This document shows, piece by piece, positions 1 through 12,900 of a stretch of DNA of 64,000 bases (position 1 is the first letter of the stretch; every line of letters begins with the position of its first letter). A program made the position numbers and the translations under genes. The notes below the pieces were generated by a model. It saw nothing but the letters and a program-made list of their open reading frames with translations. It searched no databases and was not told the origin of the DNA. Source of the stretch: Bombus terrestris (Eukaryota > Arthropoda > Insecta > Hymenoptera > Apidae); the NCBI RefSeq assembly GCF_910591885.1, contig NC_063273.1, positions 4,898,001 to 4,962,000 on the forward strand, in the 5' to 3' direction.

Positions 1-1599
1 GATCGTTCGGCAAGCATCGTAATTGAAATATTCAGGGCGAAATCGTGACCGACGAGAAGCTCCGCTGATCGTTAGATAAACGGAGTTGTTTTATTGGAGA
101 AACAGAAACGCGGCGTAAATCGGAGTAAATTCGTTCCGCTTTCCGGTGGCAAAATACCGAGTATCTCTGAATGGTTTTCCCCTTTGCCACCTATTTCACA
201 TTTTTGTTGGGAACATACGTAGGTATAAATAAACGAGCACGCTTTGATCGCGAACGATTGCAGGAAACCGAGCCAATCGGAATATCGGATGACAAGCATA
301 CCGCGGACACGGTGCAAACTCGCACGGTTGGATACGTTATGGATCGCAGAGGTTATTGCACGTTGTTCGAGAGTAAAGGGGCTGGCAGAGAGGGTGTGCT
401 GTACAATTCGTAGGATAGTTAAGGGCACTGACGTAACTACTGCAGCTAATGAGGCATAAACAACCGGGGTGCTAGCTACTCGGCCCCGCGTCCTAACCAC
501 CATCCGAAAACCCCTACCTCTCCGTTTTACCTAACCAACTATCCCCGTCCATTTTAGTGGCCGTCTATAGTTTAGTCACTGTTCTCGTAAACTAATAATA
601 TCGGTGCGGCAGTACGGTCCTTTCGTGCGGCCAGCCTCGAATTTATCGTTTCCAACCACGTAGACTCTGCTGGTTTACATACTGACAGATCTTTCGGTCG
701 GATCATTCCGTCGAAACACTCCTTCTCAACTCTTTCCACTTTTAACCGACTAACCGTGAGTCGGACCGGTTCACGGAACACCGCTTATTCTTCGTTTTCT
801 CGTTAAAGCACAGCTACGTCTTCCCCTGACCCCTTTAGCGAACGCTCTAACTTCCGGCAATACTTTTAGACCCTGGAATGGAAAGGTGTTCGATAACTGA
901 ATTATTCATAAGTCCCGGGTGGCGCGTTACGGCTTTTATTTAATTCGGAACAACTTAGATGCGTTTCGAACGCTTTCCAGCTATGTCACGGTATCGTTTG
1001 CCAGCAACCGCGATTCTTCACGAGGTATTGCAATGCCCAATGCGTATTTCAACTTGAACCGTAAAATCGGCCGTTTCTTCCTCTCTTTGTTTCTTGCCCG
1101 TTTCAACGAATCGCGATCTGCCTGGAATTCTAATCGCATGCGACACGCAACAAGTTCGCGTGAATGAACGGTCAGCGGCGAGCTTTCGCCGATTCGTGCG
1201 CCGTTGATAATTCAAAGGGAATACGCCTAGGGGAAAAGACGATGTCGAGATGCAAATTAATATTTATACAAAGTTGCTAATCGCATCGTGCGCGTCACGA
1301 TTTTACCGCCAGTGTACGAAGCACGGACTAGGCGTTGACTCGCACTACTGGCGCCCCATCTGGTCGCCCTGCCATAAAACAGGTCGAACAGGGGGTTGCG
1401 AACGCGGCGCGTATATAAACGAACGAAAGATAAATTTGTTCGCCCGGTGACGTTCCTTTCGGCAATTAAGAGGCGAGCCAGACAAATTGCCGACCTGTCG
1501 TAAAACGTCCTCCCGAATTTTCTCGAAAGCCGCCGGTGCTTCGTGGAGCAGACACGACCAGCGTACCGATTCTCATACCAACTACGGACGACTTTTCCA
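1..1599. other. no gene recognised
   Basis: CpG-rich, balanced-composition DNA with short random open frames on both strands. No domain, splice-bounded exon, RNA gene or repeat was recognised. A TATATAAA string near 1410 is a possible TATA box but nothing else supports a promoter. Confidence 0.5.
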
Positions 1600-1620
1600 A
1601 CGACGACGACGACGACGACG
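1600..1620. repeat. (ACG)7 microsatellite
   Basis: Seven uninterrupted ACG units. The valine-rich start of a minus-strand open frame across it is only the translation of this repeat. Confidence 0.9.
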
Positions 1621-1866
1621 GGCGCCATTCGTTGAAAGAGATCTCTTGAAGGACTTTTACTTCTTCCCGGCTAGAGGAGCGTCGACTAACCCGATAAGCT
1701 CTCTTCGTCCACGTAGCGATAATTACGTAACATCAGCGAGCTATTCGAGCTCTGTTTACTCCGAGGAAAACGCGGGAAAGTGGGGACAACTGGAAGACCG
1801 AGGTGGGTCACGGAGGAAGGAGGGAACTGCCCCGAAAAAAGAAAAAGAGCTAGCCAGATAGTGAGC

Positions 1867-1927
1867 GAGAGAGGGAGAAGGAGAGAGAGAGGGGGGGAGG
1901 GGGAGAAGGGAGAGAAAGAGGGAAGGA
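1867..1927 (+). repeat. pure purine tract with G-runs
   Basis: Sixty-one consecutive purines on the plus strand, containing a run of seven G, then five G, then three G separated by short A/G spacers. The composition is compatible with G-quadruplex or triplex-forming DNA. A looser purine-rich zone continues at about 1994-2125. Protein-like frames across this region are low-complexity artefacts. Confidence 0.85.
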
Positions 1928-4900
1928 CCGGTGTAATTCTAACGGGTTTAAGAGAGTCGTTTTTAAAGCTCGTCGACCGAGAGAATCGGTGGGTGTAGAG
2001 AAAGACGGAACAGAGACAAAAAATAGGGAAACGGAAGAAAAAGGAAAAGAAAAGGGAACGCGAGTGCAAAGAAAAGAGAAGAGAAGCGAAGTAGGAGAGG
2101 CGGGAGCATCGGAGCGAGAAAGGCAGCTCGTTGCGAAAGGATGAAATGTGGAATACGAGAGAAAGAGAATGGACCATCTATGGAACTGCAGGGAACATCA
2201 GGCGGACGTACTTCTTTGCGTTTCAAAATAATTTCGTTAAACGCCCTTGGGGGAAACGTTTCCGTTGTTTAAGCGTACAACGGTTCGTTTCGTCGTTGAA
2301 AACGCTTCGTGGCTATGCTCATGCGTCACCGACAAAGGCGATACGTATTTTGGAGAATGATTCCGGAACGTTGCCTTGGTGCTGCGCTGCACCAAGGAAT
2401 TTATCGACGTTTACATGTTCGTTAACCCGAAAACCTCCTTTTCCTTTTCCAATATACGTACATCCTTTCGAGCCCCTGAGAACCGGTTTACCGATCGACC
2501 GTTTTATAATTTGCATCGGCTAATCCTAGTTCAACGACCATCTTTCGAATCTAAATTCTTCTTTCGCACGGAACGGTTTCTTTTATACGCCAGTTCGAGC
2601 AGGGTAAAGCCGTTCGTAATTGCTCGTTTCGAGTTCCGAACGCAGAAACGACGTCCGATCTGTGTCAGCCGAAGTTACACAATACCACGTTTAACCAGAG
2701 AAACGGAAAATAAAGAAAAACGAGACGAGTGGAACCGGTGGTAATAGGAAGGGGAACGAGTAATCGAAGAAACCAGAAGAGTCTGAGTTTCCAACGAAAT
2801 CCGAGCCAAGTCGACAGCTGTTTCTTTCGGCGCTTGCTAGACGGAAAGTCGATTTCGGTTATTTAGCCAATTACTATGCGATAATAAGTTCTAAGACGAC
2901 GTTTTTTCCCCACATGTTCGCGTCGAGCAATTCGTTACCGAAAATTAATCTATCGAACGACCGACGAACCATTCCTCGTCGATGCTTTAACGCTTTCGTT
3001 AGCTTCATCTCGATGCTGTATTTCACACTCTGATCGGATAACTCGGTCAATAATAATCTCCGTAGAATTTCATTAGTCGTCACTGAGCGTTTTCCACGTT
3101 CTCGACGTTCGTGTATTCCAAACGGAAATCGGCGATATTCCACGTCGTCGAATCGTGTAAATCGCTTCTTCACTCGTTTTCCGTCCTCCAAGCCATTTGG
3201 ATTTCCAACGATCAAACGTCCATGCCACGAATAATATCGATCACACTGTCGACTACATACCTTTGCGTTACTATCACCGTGATGTGTAAACTATTAATGT
3301 GTAATTTTTCGCCGCTACGATCGTTACTTTTGCAATTTTAATCGGTGGCTGCTCTCCTATATTTGTCATCGCAACAATATGTTCGATACGTGGACTGCAG
3401 GCTCTCTAAGACTCCAGCTCGCTAAGCTTTATTTTATTAGCAGATGCCGGGCGAAAAATCATTTTTCTTTTCTTCCCTCTCTCTCTTCCGCCTTCTCTTA
3501 ATTCCCTTCTTTTTCCTTTCCTACCTACGCTGTGATACAAAATCTGAGGCTATCTAATGGAATTTTATTTCAGGACAATCGATAAAAAAATATAGATTTC
3601 CGCTTCGAACACCTTTATACCGCGCAGCTTTCCAACGCCTTTTTTTCGCCAAGAGATCGTCGCGATAACCCATTTATTCGCAGCGTCACGCAAAACTCGA
3701 AGCAATCGTCGTTTAATTGCCTCGTTATGTCGGTTATCGCGATCCGCGCCAGCCACTATATTAGTCCCTTCAATCTTGTTTGCTCGACAGGTTTCATTCT
3801 ACGCGTTTTATCTTGTTCGAACCGGAATCTAAATGGGCGCGAGAGAACACGAGGAACAACAAAACGGCCACGCTCGTGAAAGCCGCGCCCAACGTATTTT
3901 CCTTCGTCCTCCTTGTCTTCGAAACGGCGGGAAACGTGCCAGGGAAAAACGCTACGTGCGCGCCAACTCAAAGGAAATCAAAGATACCTCGCTCTCGGAT
4001 GTTGCTTACGAGATCGTCGATTTTACTGCCATCGTATTGTTTCGAAAAGCATTCGAAGGATCGTTCGAACGGTAATCGGTTGCGTATTGGTTGAAGAAGC
4101 GTGTACCTTCGCATTGCACTGTGTGTAATGGGAATTTTTCATTATCGTTAATTAATACCAACGTTGTCGCAGAGAAGCGTACGACAATGATTAAAGTTTC
4201 CTCGAGGGACGAAGGAAAACTCGGCGCGATGTTTTCGTTGCAGTGGTCCGGCACGATGGTTGGACAGCCATGGAAGGGAAGGTCGTGGAAGGACAACTAG
4301 GAAGGGCCGATTCGAAGTTACTTGCTGTTTCCGACAACACCGTGTAAACGGTCTCTTCGTCGTTTACATAAACCGACTCGATCGAAAAGCGTTTTCCTCG
4401 CGAACGTCGATCTCTGAATGCTCGTCGACGAACTGTTCCGCTACTTCTTGCTGCTGGCCTCCCTCCGGTAATACGGCTGCTTTTACACGTTTCGAGACTG
4501 AACGAGCCCGGATTCAATGTGTACGTGTAACGTTGGCGCGCTTTTCGTTCGATGAAAGTTTCTCGAAGCTCTGCCGTACACAAAGAAAAACCAGCACTAC
4601 TTTCCACCTAGCCGTTCAACGAAATTAATTATGCTGCTGCATTAAATATACGTGGAATATTAACGAGCGCGCAGCTCGGCTCCAAACACCCGTTTAATGT
4701 CTTGCTTGCGTTGCAACAGTTGCAGACACCGGCGTTTAGAATTACGTTCTCGCGTGGGAGGATTGTTTAAAGTAACCGGACACGAAATGTGAAAAATTGG
4801 AACGACGATCGCAAGCATCGATTCCATTATTCGGTGTATTTAGTTTAGCTGTGTCCCACTAGCAACATAAAACGGCGCATCGAACCGTGCCGCGCCGCGT

Positions 4901-5389
4901 TGGCTACAGATAGAGGAATGTGTGATTCAATAAATGAGTTGGGACGCGCGTTCCTAGTGATTAGGAATCAATTAACTCACGTTGATAATTCACGTTGAAT
5001 AGCCGGAACGCAGTTACTTTTAATCGATGCACGCCATTCTGTATCGTATCGGGGCGATAAGCACCGGCTATTTCGCCAGCTGTATCTCTGTTCCGATTGT
5101 TTCCCCGTTTCCAGATGGAACACCGATAGCCGCCGAACGTTGATCATTCCTGCATTTTCAACCGTACACTCGCTATTTCGACCTTCTATTTCTCCGGAAC
5201 GTATCGAAAATTTTACCGGCTAAAACGTTATTTGTATTATCCTGCAACGTACAATGCGATTCGCAAATGCTTACTCATTGCCGATGAGAAACTCGAGCGC
5301 GGTGAAGAGCGCTCCAGGGACAGATATTGATAAGAATAACGAACGTCTGCGTAGCGCATCTGTTGAACTAAACAAAGGCAGAAACAAAT
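1928..5389. other. no gene recognised
   Basis: Beyond the purine-rich zone at 1994-2125, this stretch is CpG-rich sequence with overlapping short open frames in several phases, the longest about 120-140 codons. None shows a domain, a signal peptide or a convincing pair of splice sites. Confidence 0.5.
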
Positions 5390-5720
5390 GTGAAATTAAA
5401 AATTTTGGCGGGCTTAAGAAAAAAAAGTGTTTTTTAAAGAAAATAAACTTTAAGGTGCTATAACAATTATTTAAATAAACTTTTTTCTGTTTGGTTCACC
5501 CAGAAGAGAAATATATAATATTTTAATCCTTTTTTGGGTTTTTGTTTCAGTCAAAAATCACGAGGTGAACTTTAAAAAAAAATTTTTTTGTCTTCGTTAA
5601 ATATATATAAAACCATATCTCAAAATTCAATAACTTCATCTCTTTCTTTCCCTTCTAAAAAAATCACAGAAAAACGCTGTTCTAGAATATCATAATTCAG
5701 GACACCCCTTTAATTCAGCT
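5390..5720. other. AT-rich, CpG-poor island, possible decayed insertion
   Basis: The CpG-rich background changes abruptly to A/T-dominated sequence with long A and T runs, such as A-runs near 5420 and 5575 and a T-run near 5583. It returns to background near 5720. Such a sharp change is typical of an inserted repeat. I could not find terminal inverted repeats, a target duplication or any coding remnant, so the class is unknown. Confidence 0.4.
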
Positions 5721-6729
5721 TATTTTTTCCCATGTTAGTTCGGGCAAACGATCTATGTTATTACTATTATATTATTAGCTTGGCTGATTTCTCGTTTATT
5801 ATTCTCCTTTATTATCTATTAGTCCGTTGTTCGCGTACAATCTCACGATTCCTTTCCTTCCTTCATAAGTACGTTTACAGATACCTGAGTTGGCAGGGAA
5901 CGTTGCACCAATATTTTCAGTAGTATCACTAGACGTCCGAGCCAACGGAATGGAAGAGCAAAGAGAAGAAAGGAAAACCATGGTTAGATGTAAAAGGGCA
6001 CTCGCAGTGACTCGTGTTCCGGGCTGAATGGTCAAAGAACAAGCATCGAATGGAAGACGCGTGAAAGACGCGGATTCTTTTTTCCAATTCGCAGCTATGT
6101 GCTTAGAATTCTCGGAAACAACGTCGAGGTCGCGAAACGAACACGGACACGGATTTACGAAGTTTATTCTCGATTCTGAAATGGAACGCGGTCGAGACTA
6201 TTTAGGCAAGATAAAATTGACGATGAACGACGAATCGCGTTTCAAAAGCGGTAGTTAGGACGTTAAATATTTCTAGGAAAGTTGCACCGTGGCACGGCGA
6301 TGTCGACGAACGATGAATTGAAAATTGCAAGTTTTAGGAAGCCGCGCGGCAACCATCCTCTGAACTGTCCGCCCATGAATGCGAGGAAATTGGAGAGTGA
6401 TTCTCAACGTCCGAGGAATCTGTTCCCTTTTCGTCGACCTTCTCGAATCTTTCCACGTTTTCGCTTCTTCCGGCCCGATCGCATCTTTCCCCGAGCATTA
6501 TATCGCGCGCTTTCTCTTCCTTCCTTTTCTCGTTACGAGTAACGATCACGATATTGCCGTAGAGAAATAATTATCGTCGAAGCAATCGCTGTATGGTTGT
6601 TCCAAAGGTTGCATATATATATATAATAGGATGCGATGTAATGATAGAACCCTCTGATGGTGCATGCTCATTGACAGCGCCGGTTGACGTGCATCGACGA
6701 CGACTCGTGCAGATTTAACGAGACTTTTA
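5721..6729. other. no gene recognised
   Basis: Background CpG-rich DNA. A short TA dinucleotide run lies near 6613-6626. No exon or RNA gene was recognised. Confidence 0.45.
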
Positions 6730-6990
6730 AGGTATTGAGAGGATTCGGAAATACAAATAGTTTACTTTATTTCACACACAACAGCTATACATATATATTA
6801 CACTCTGAAGACCTCGATATTCTTTTTACACGCTTGTTGTCAACCGACTCCACCAGATTCTCCTAACGGCTTCCAATCGCCTTTTGTCTCAACTCAGACC
6901 TGGACGCCCTCTGACGCTTACACACACATTCACATGTACAGTGTAAATGTATCATCTACCTAACAGAGACAGCTGCTGCCACAATGAAAG
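6730..6990 (-). mobile_element. possible decayed LTR-type fragment
   Basis: This stretch is CpG-poor compared with its flanks. Read on the minus strand it contains TGTAATATATATG followed by a GTGTGTGAAATAAAG segment, that is, an AATAAA polyadenylation signal downstream of a T/A-rich block, as in the R-U5 part of an LTR. I could not define TG...CA ends, a target duplication, a primer-binding site or coding sequence. It may simply be unusual intergenic DNA. The boundaries are approximate. Confidence 0.22.
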
Positions 6991-9900
6991 AAAACTTGTT
7001 TGATCCGCTCTTCTTTATATACACGCGTTTTCGAAACACGTCGGCGAAGGGTGTCGCGAGATTTTCAATTTAGACGTGCCATCGAGTCCCCATAATACTC
7101 GATGCAGCATCTTCGCCACGCTGGTTGCGTTCGAGCGACATTTTCTTTGTCTGTGCTACACCATCGTAGATGGTCGGAACATTGAGTTGGAAGATCTTTC
7201 TTTGTCGAAGCAGTTCGCCCATTTGGGTAGAGCGAGTAAGTAAATTCCGATCTTGGGAATAGTTGCGCGACACCGCTAATAACTATTGTTAGAGCCGAAG
7301 TGCAACAAATGGACGTTAAGCGTCGTCGCGCGAAATATCCGTTATGCCTGCTGCTGCAGATTGTCCATTACGAAAGGTAGTTACGAAAATTACCAGACTC
7401 GATCCATGCACTCGATGATCGGAGTTTCTGTTTTCGGGAAGACACGAGGGTTTCTCGAGCCCTCGACTCGTTTCGACGATTTGATCGAGAATCACCAATC
7501 AGTAGACGCTTTTCGAGATAAAAAGATGTCTGAGGATGCGATCAGAATGAAAATGTCTCTTTGAGGATCGTCGAAGGAGACTCGTTCAAACATAAATCTC
7601 GTTTCCGTTGGTTGTTATTCGAAGCAAGCGTAACGGGCGATGCCGTCATTAAATGATACTGCGGCAATCAAAACGAAGAACCTTCGAAAGACGATGGAAT
7701 GGAGATTTTCTTTGAAGCATCTTGCAATCGTGTTCCCATAACTACGCGGCACTGAATCCGAATAATAGCGGAGACAGAGAACGAGACGGCGAATTCACCG
7801 AGCGCGGCGTATTCGAGAGCGAAAAGAGAAAGAAGAGGAGAAAGATGAAGAAGTGGAAAGTTGGTGTGTCGCGAAGAATGCGACCAATAATCGTGCCAGT
7901 GGCAGTGATCGTAACGGTAACAAGCCGGATTCGGTTCCGTTTTGTCGCACGCGCGTAACATTATTATAAAAGTCTGGTTCGTAAAGGCGGAACAATCGAA
8001 TGTTTCGTGGAAAATAAACGACGCACGCGTCCCAGAGATTTCGTTGAAAAAATTACTCCGACGTTGTACGACACAGCCGCAAAGAAGAAGTTATCGTTGC
8101 TTCGTGAAAAGATAAGGATAACGACGAATTTACTACTTTTCTACGATATTTCTGCTCCTTTAATTTCGGCTACGCGCCAATTTAGAAAGAGGCCGGTCGT
8201 TTCCGTTTTTAACGAACGGACTATGTTCACACGGGCTGGTCGTCGAAACCAGCGAACGATAGCAAGTCTCGTTAATCGCGCCGTATGGTTGTCCTATCTA
8301 CCTTCCCGTCGATATCGACTTTTCGCGCAATTCCTCGTTTCCGCTCCGGAATCCGGACTTCCACTCGAACGAGTTGTTCAACCTAGGAAATTGCTCGTTG
8401 AGGTCGGGTCAGCTGCGTCTCTGGCTACAAAGAAGGATGTCACAGCGAAGAAATTTCTCGTCTGGGACACTTAACTTTTTGTTTCTCGATGTCCAATTGT
8501 AAAAAGGATCGAAAGACGAGGCGATTCGGTGTCGAGAGCCGCACGGCCAAGATACAGCAATCGTCAGGAAGAAAGTTTTCCTCGCTAACCTCGTCGCTCG
8601 CGGTATCATTTTCCGTAGATCGCCTTCAATTTCAGGCTATGAGGCGTCTTTCGCTTTCGGTCTATTACCTCCCTCTGCATCGCCCACCCCCTCCCTGCCC
8701 TAGCCATGATCGTTGTCTTTATAGAAACGAACAAAAACTAAGGATTCGTCTGTCCAGCTCGCTTTCATTTCACGCATCATAATCTTTAATTAAAGCGGGT
8801 GTTCTACTGCATATAATACGAGATCGTTAAACGACGAACCCGCGAGCAGACGGTTCTCGCTTTTACCGCGTTCTTACCAATTTAAACGCTGCTCACCAGA
8901 CCACTCTCTTTCTTTCTCTCTATTCGCCGTTTCTCCGCAAGACGGTCCGCATCGTTTCGGAAAAATTTCGCCAAGCACTTGAGATCGAGGTTCCGAAAAA
9001 TTGAATTCCAAACGAGCTGCCCAGTTCCTTTTTTCTTTTTTCCCTTCCCTTTTTTGCGAGAGGAATACGAAGAAAAACGCGATAGAAAATTTCCCTCGTA
9101 TTCGATTTTGCGCAGACTTAATCGTTGGACGATCGCGGACCAACGATCACGGTCACGATAAGCGAGTCGGAGCGCATTTCCTCGGTGACACGGCTCCATT
9201 AGCCACTGTCGGTGCGAGCAACGAACGCGCAGCTCGTTACACCTCTGGTCACGCGACACGATGCGCTCTTGGGACCCGTGGGAACGTGGCCTTTTCCGCG
9301 ACCGTCGAGAAAACGAGCAACTTCGCGAGCAGCCAATCTACTGCGGTCGAGAGGGTAGCAAGACCCTTAAAGAAACGTGTCCAATCGGAGTGAAGCGTGG
9401 TAATGGAGAAGCAACGATGGAACGGGGAGCGGGGACGGATCTCGGGCTTTTATTATGTCCATGGCGAAGTCACGCGAGCAGCATGTCCGCGAAATATATC
9501 GTGCAGCTTCGACAATAGCGGGAAAGGACAGTCTCTGCGCTTCTAGTCGTCTCTTCGTGAAGATACCGAGGGCTACGATATAAAAGGTTTTATTATGCCG
9601 TGGTACGAGCCGCGCGACGAAGTGACCAAGAGCGAAAATAAAACTCGCGTTACGTTTATTGTTCGACAGTCGCTGCGTTCGATCTAAGAATAAAGATGGA
9701 AGTATGGTATTCCCTAGGGCAAACGCGGACAAGCGACGCACAGATGCGTTTACGTTGTTAAATATTCCTTGGCGCGTTTCGCATGTTGGTCTCTGGGCGA
9801 AGGATCGAGCTTGAAAAAGCGCAACTCTCGCACCTGTTTTCTCCGATATCGAACACCGTTAATTTCTTCAAACCGTACGATTCACTATGCAATACGGTAG

Positions 9901-12900
9901 ACTGACCGATAAAGGTGATCGATTCCATAACGTTTTTCGCATCAGACAACCGATCGAACTGCCGTTCTTCTTCGACTCGTAAATAAATTACGTTCACGTG
10001 ACATTTGCCGACTGCGCGTCGCTTCTGGCGTTTCCGTGCCTTCATGTCGATGAATTCCTAACATAAAAGGGTTCTCCTTAGATAAGCGTGTAGTCGTATG
10101 CGGTCATTCAAAGAGCTTTTCCACGAACACGGAGAGAATGAGGAAGAAGGGAGGATGGGGTAGAACAGAAGAGAGGAGCAGCAGGCGCGAATGAAAGAAA
10201 AACGGAAGACCGGTTGAAAGGAGAGAGGGAAAGATATGGACCGAGGGAAAGTCGGTCAACCTACTCTTGCACGTGTCACGAGATGTTCCTTCTTTTGATC
10301 GATCAAGCGGTAAGAGAAGTTTTTTGTCGACTCTCAAGGACGTGCGATTATTCCGCGACTTTCGTAAATGTCAGCGACGAAGGCAACGACGAGCCGGAAC
10401 TTACGAATCGAAAAGAGAACTTTCGTTACAGAACGCGAAAATGGTTGGCCTTTATACGCGATTATTTTACGCGGTCGTTGCTTTATTCGTACGATATAAA
10501 GGCCAGGCGAGGGTGTAGCTGTCATGCGAGACGAGTATTTCTAAATGCACGAAAGGTTTTGTTTTCGTGGAAAGCGGCGCACAACAGCGGTACACTCGTT
10601 CGCGAAAGAAACGCTACGTTTCAATAAAATTTCACGAGTACTCGCACGCGAACGCGAGAAACCTGAAAACAACAAAGAGCGCTCGACGAGGGTCGTTAAC
10701 GACAGTAGTAAAAGCAAGGGCAAGTCGGACAATCGGAAGGAAGTATCCATGGCCCACTCTAAAACCGGTTATTTATTGCGATGCGGTCGGAACGAGCGCG
10801 ATGCATACGCGGTACAACGAGATGCTTCGGGATGATCGGTCATTTCCGCTGGCAGGTGTCTTTTTATCTGGAACGTTTACGCGTCCGGATTATGGTCGGT
10901 CGAAATTGGACTGCGCACGAATCCCACGCATACTTTCGATCGACCGCTTTAAATCTTTTACGCTAATCTGATCTAGGCTACGATTTTTCCGCGCGCGCGA
11001 TTTCGGTCGACCACGCGGAAAGGAAACCAGGAATCGTCGCTCGTTTCTTCCTCCTTGCTCCGGGATATGGTTCGTCTAACTGCATCGATCGAATCGAATA
11101 GGATACATTAGAGAATTGCAAGCATTCGTCCGCCGGAAATTTAAACGTTCCAACGAACCTTCCCAACGTTTCAGCTTTATCTTAATTCCGTTTCGAAAAA
11201 TAGGAATCGATTCGCAGTGGAAGGACCTTTCGTGCTCTTCGTTCGTCCTTTTTCGATCGTCGACCGGATCGATCGACCACTTTGCCTTCTATTCTCGTCG
11301 GGTATTTCCTAACGCTTGTATTTTTCACTTATCCCAGACAACTCAGTTCGTCTGATAATAAAGTCGCGATCAGAGGCGTTAAACAGTATCTCATCGATTC
11401 TTTCTCACTGGCTCGCGATTTAGCTAACGCTGACGTTCATAACGTGGCCACCGGCTCGTGGAAATTCCTTGGAAAGTTTGGTCGAGCATGAGCGTGGACA
11501 AAATCGCGTGTTAAGAAACGATACGTCTCACCTGACCGGGGTCAATTTTCTCCGAGACTCGTATCGATACGTGGTTTCCTCGTTGTCGGTGCCACGTTCG
11601 CGATGCCAGTACGATCAATCCTCCTTCATAGCTCGGACACGCGTAGTTCTTCCTAACCTTGAGATCGGACTACCAATCCTTCTGTCTCCTCCCTTTCGTT
11701 GGCTACGAAAATTCATTTACGAAGGTGGCGGCAACGAATAGCAAAAGTTCGCGACGACGGACAGGAAAAGGCAGCGAAGGTCGTCGCGGACCTCCCGATG
11801 TATTTACTCGATTCCCCTCTGTCTTGTACGCAATTATTGGGCCGTTCTCGGATCCGCGTAGTATCGGTTTCATAAATATTTGATCGGGAAAGGGTTCGGT
11901 GGGGAAGTTTCTTCGAGTTCTTGGTTTGCTGGTGGAGACGATATAGAGTGAAAGAGTATCGTGGTCGCTGGCGTGCACGAACACAGTAAATACTCGGCCG
12001 GGTGCAAAAGCGAGTGTGCGTCGTAGTCCGTTGCGTCTCGTAGCCCCTTAAATAAAGCGATAAATTTCTGCGTCGGCAGAGGGGAGTGCACGTAGCTCGT
12101 CCCCTCTGCCTTTAAGTAAAATCTTCGTCCAACCGGTAGGCAAGATTTATAGAACGTTTAAATCGGTAAATAGTTTCGCAGCAAGCAATCTATTACCACG
12201 TTCCGCCTTCACGGAGAAGAGACCTAGTCAAATGAAGCGGAATCTCGCCACTGGTTGATACACCGCTGAAATTGTTTCGCTCATTAGAGGGGTCGGTTTC
12301 CCGTTGCTGCCGAGTAATTTCGAGACGGTCGAACGTGGTGAACAGGCTATTCCGTGCGTCGCGCAAAAATCGGCGAAAAAAAAATGTCAGCTCCCATTAG
12401 CAGGCGAGCATGTACCTAGGGCAGGTCGGTGAATTTTCGCGGCGTCCTCGCGCGCTAATTATTCGATCCGTGCGACTCTTTGGCGCTGACTCGGAATTAG
12501 ACCAATTGGAAATTCGAGCCTGTTTCAAAGTGGCCGACGTTAAGCTTTAACGAGGTACCGGGCCAGCTGGTCGTTTACAAATACGAAGGGCTTTATTTCG
12601 TGCTGTCATGTACCGTGCGCGGCACGCAGCGTGCAGGGATTCCTGTAAGATTAATGTTTCGGAAGATGTACAACCGTGTTTTCAAAGGATGATAACTCAT
12701 AGGAGAGGGCGAGGGCGGAGTTGGCGTGCAACCTGCTACTAAATTGTTCTCGCGGTGGAAAAGTGGATATGTCAACCTTCTCGTTAACCGCTAATAGCCT
12801 TTAAATAAAGCGGTAAATCATACGCGTTCCTGGCCAAATTTCGCTCGCCGTGTCTTCCTTTCCAGTTTCGGCTGCCTCTTCTTCGGTCGTAGATCGCCCA

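Noticed and set aside
1686..2177. 163-codon minus-strand frame rich in Ser, Phe, Leu and Pro
   Set aside because: It is the complement of the purine-rich tract and so a low-complexity artefact.
11527..11670. Minus-strand open stretch ending CAG|GTGAGA
   Set aside because: No polypyrimidine tract before its possible acceptor and no similarity I can recognise to Ig or other domains.
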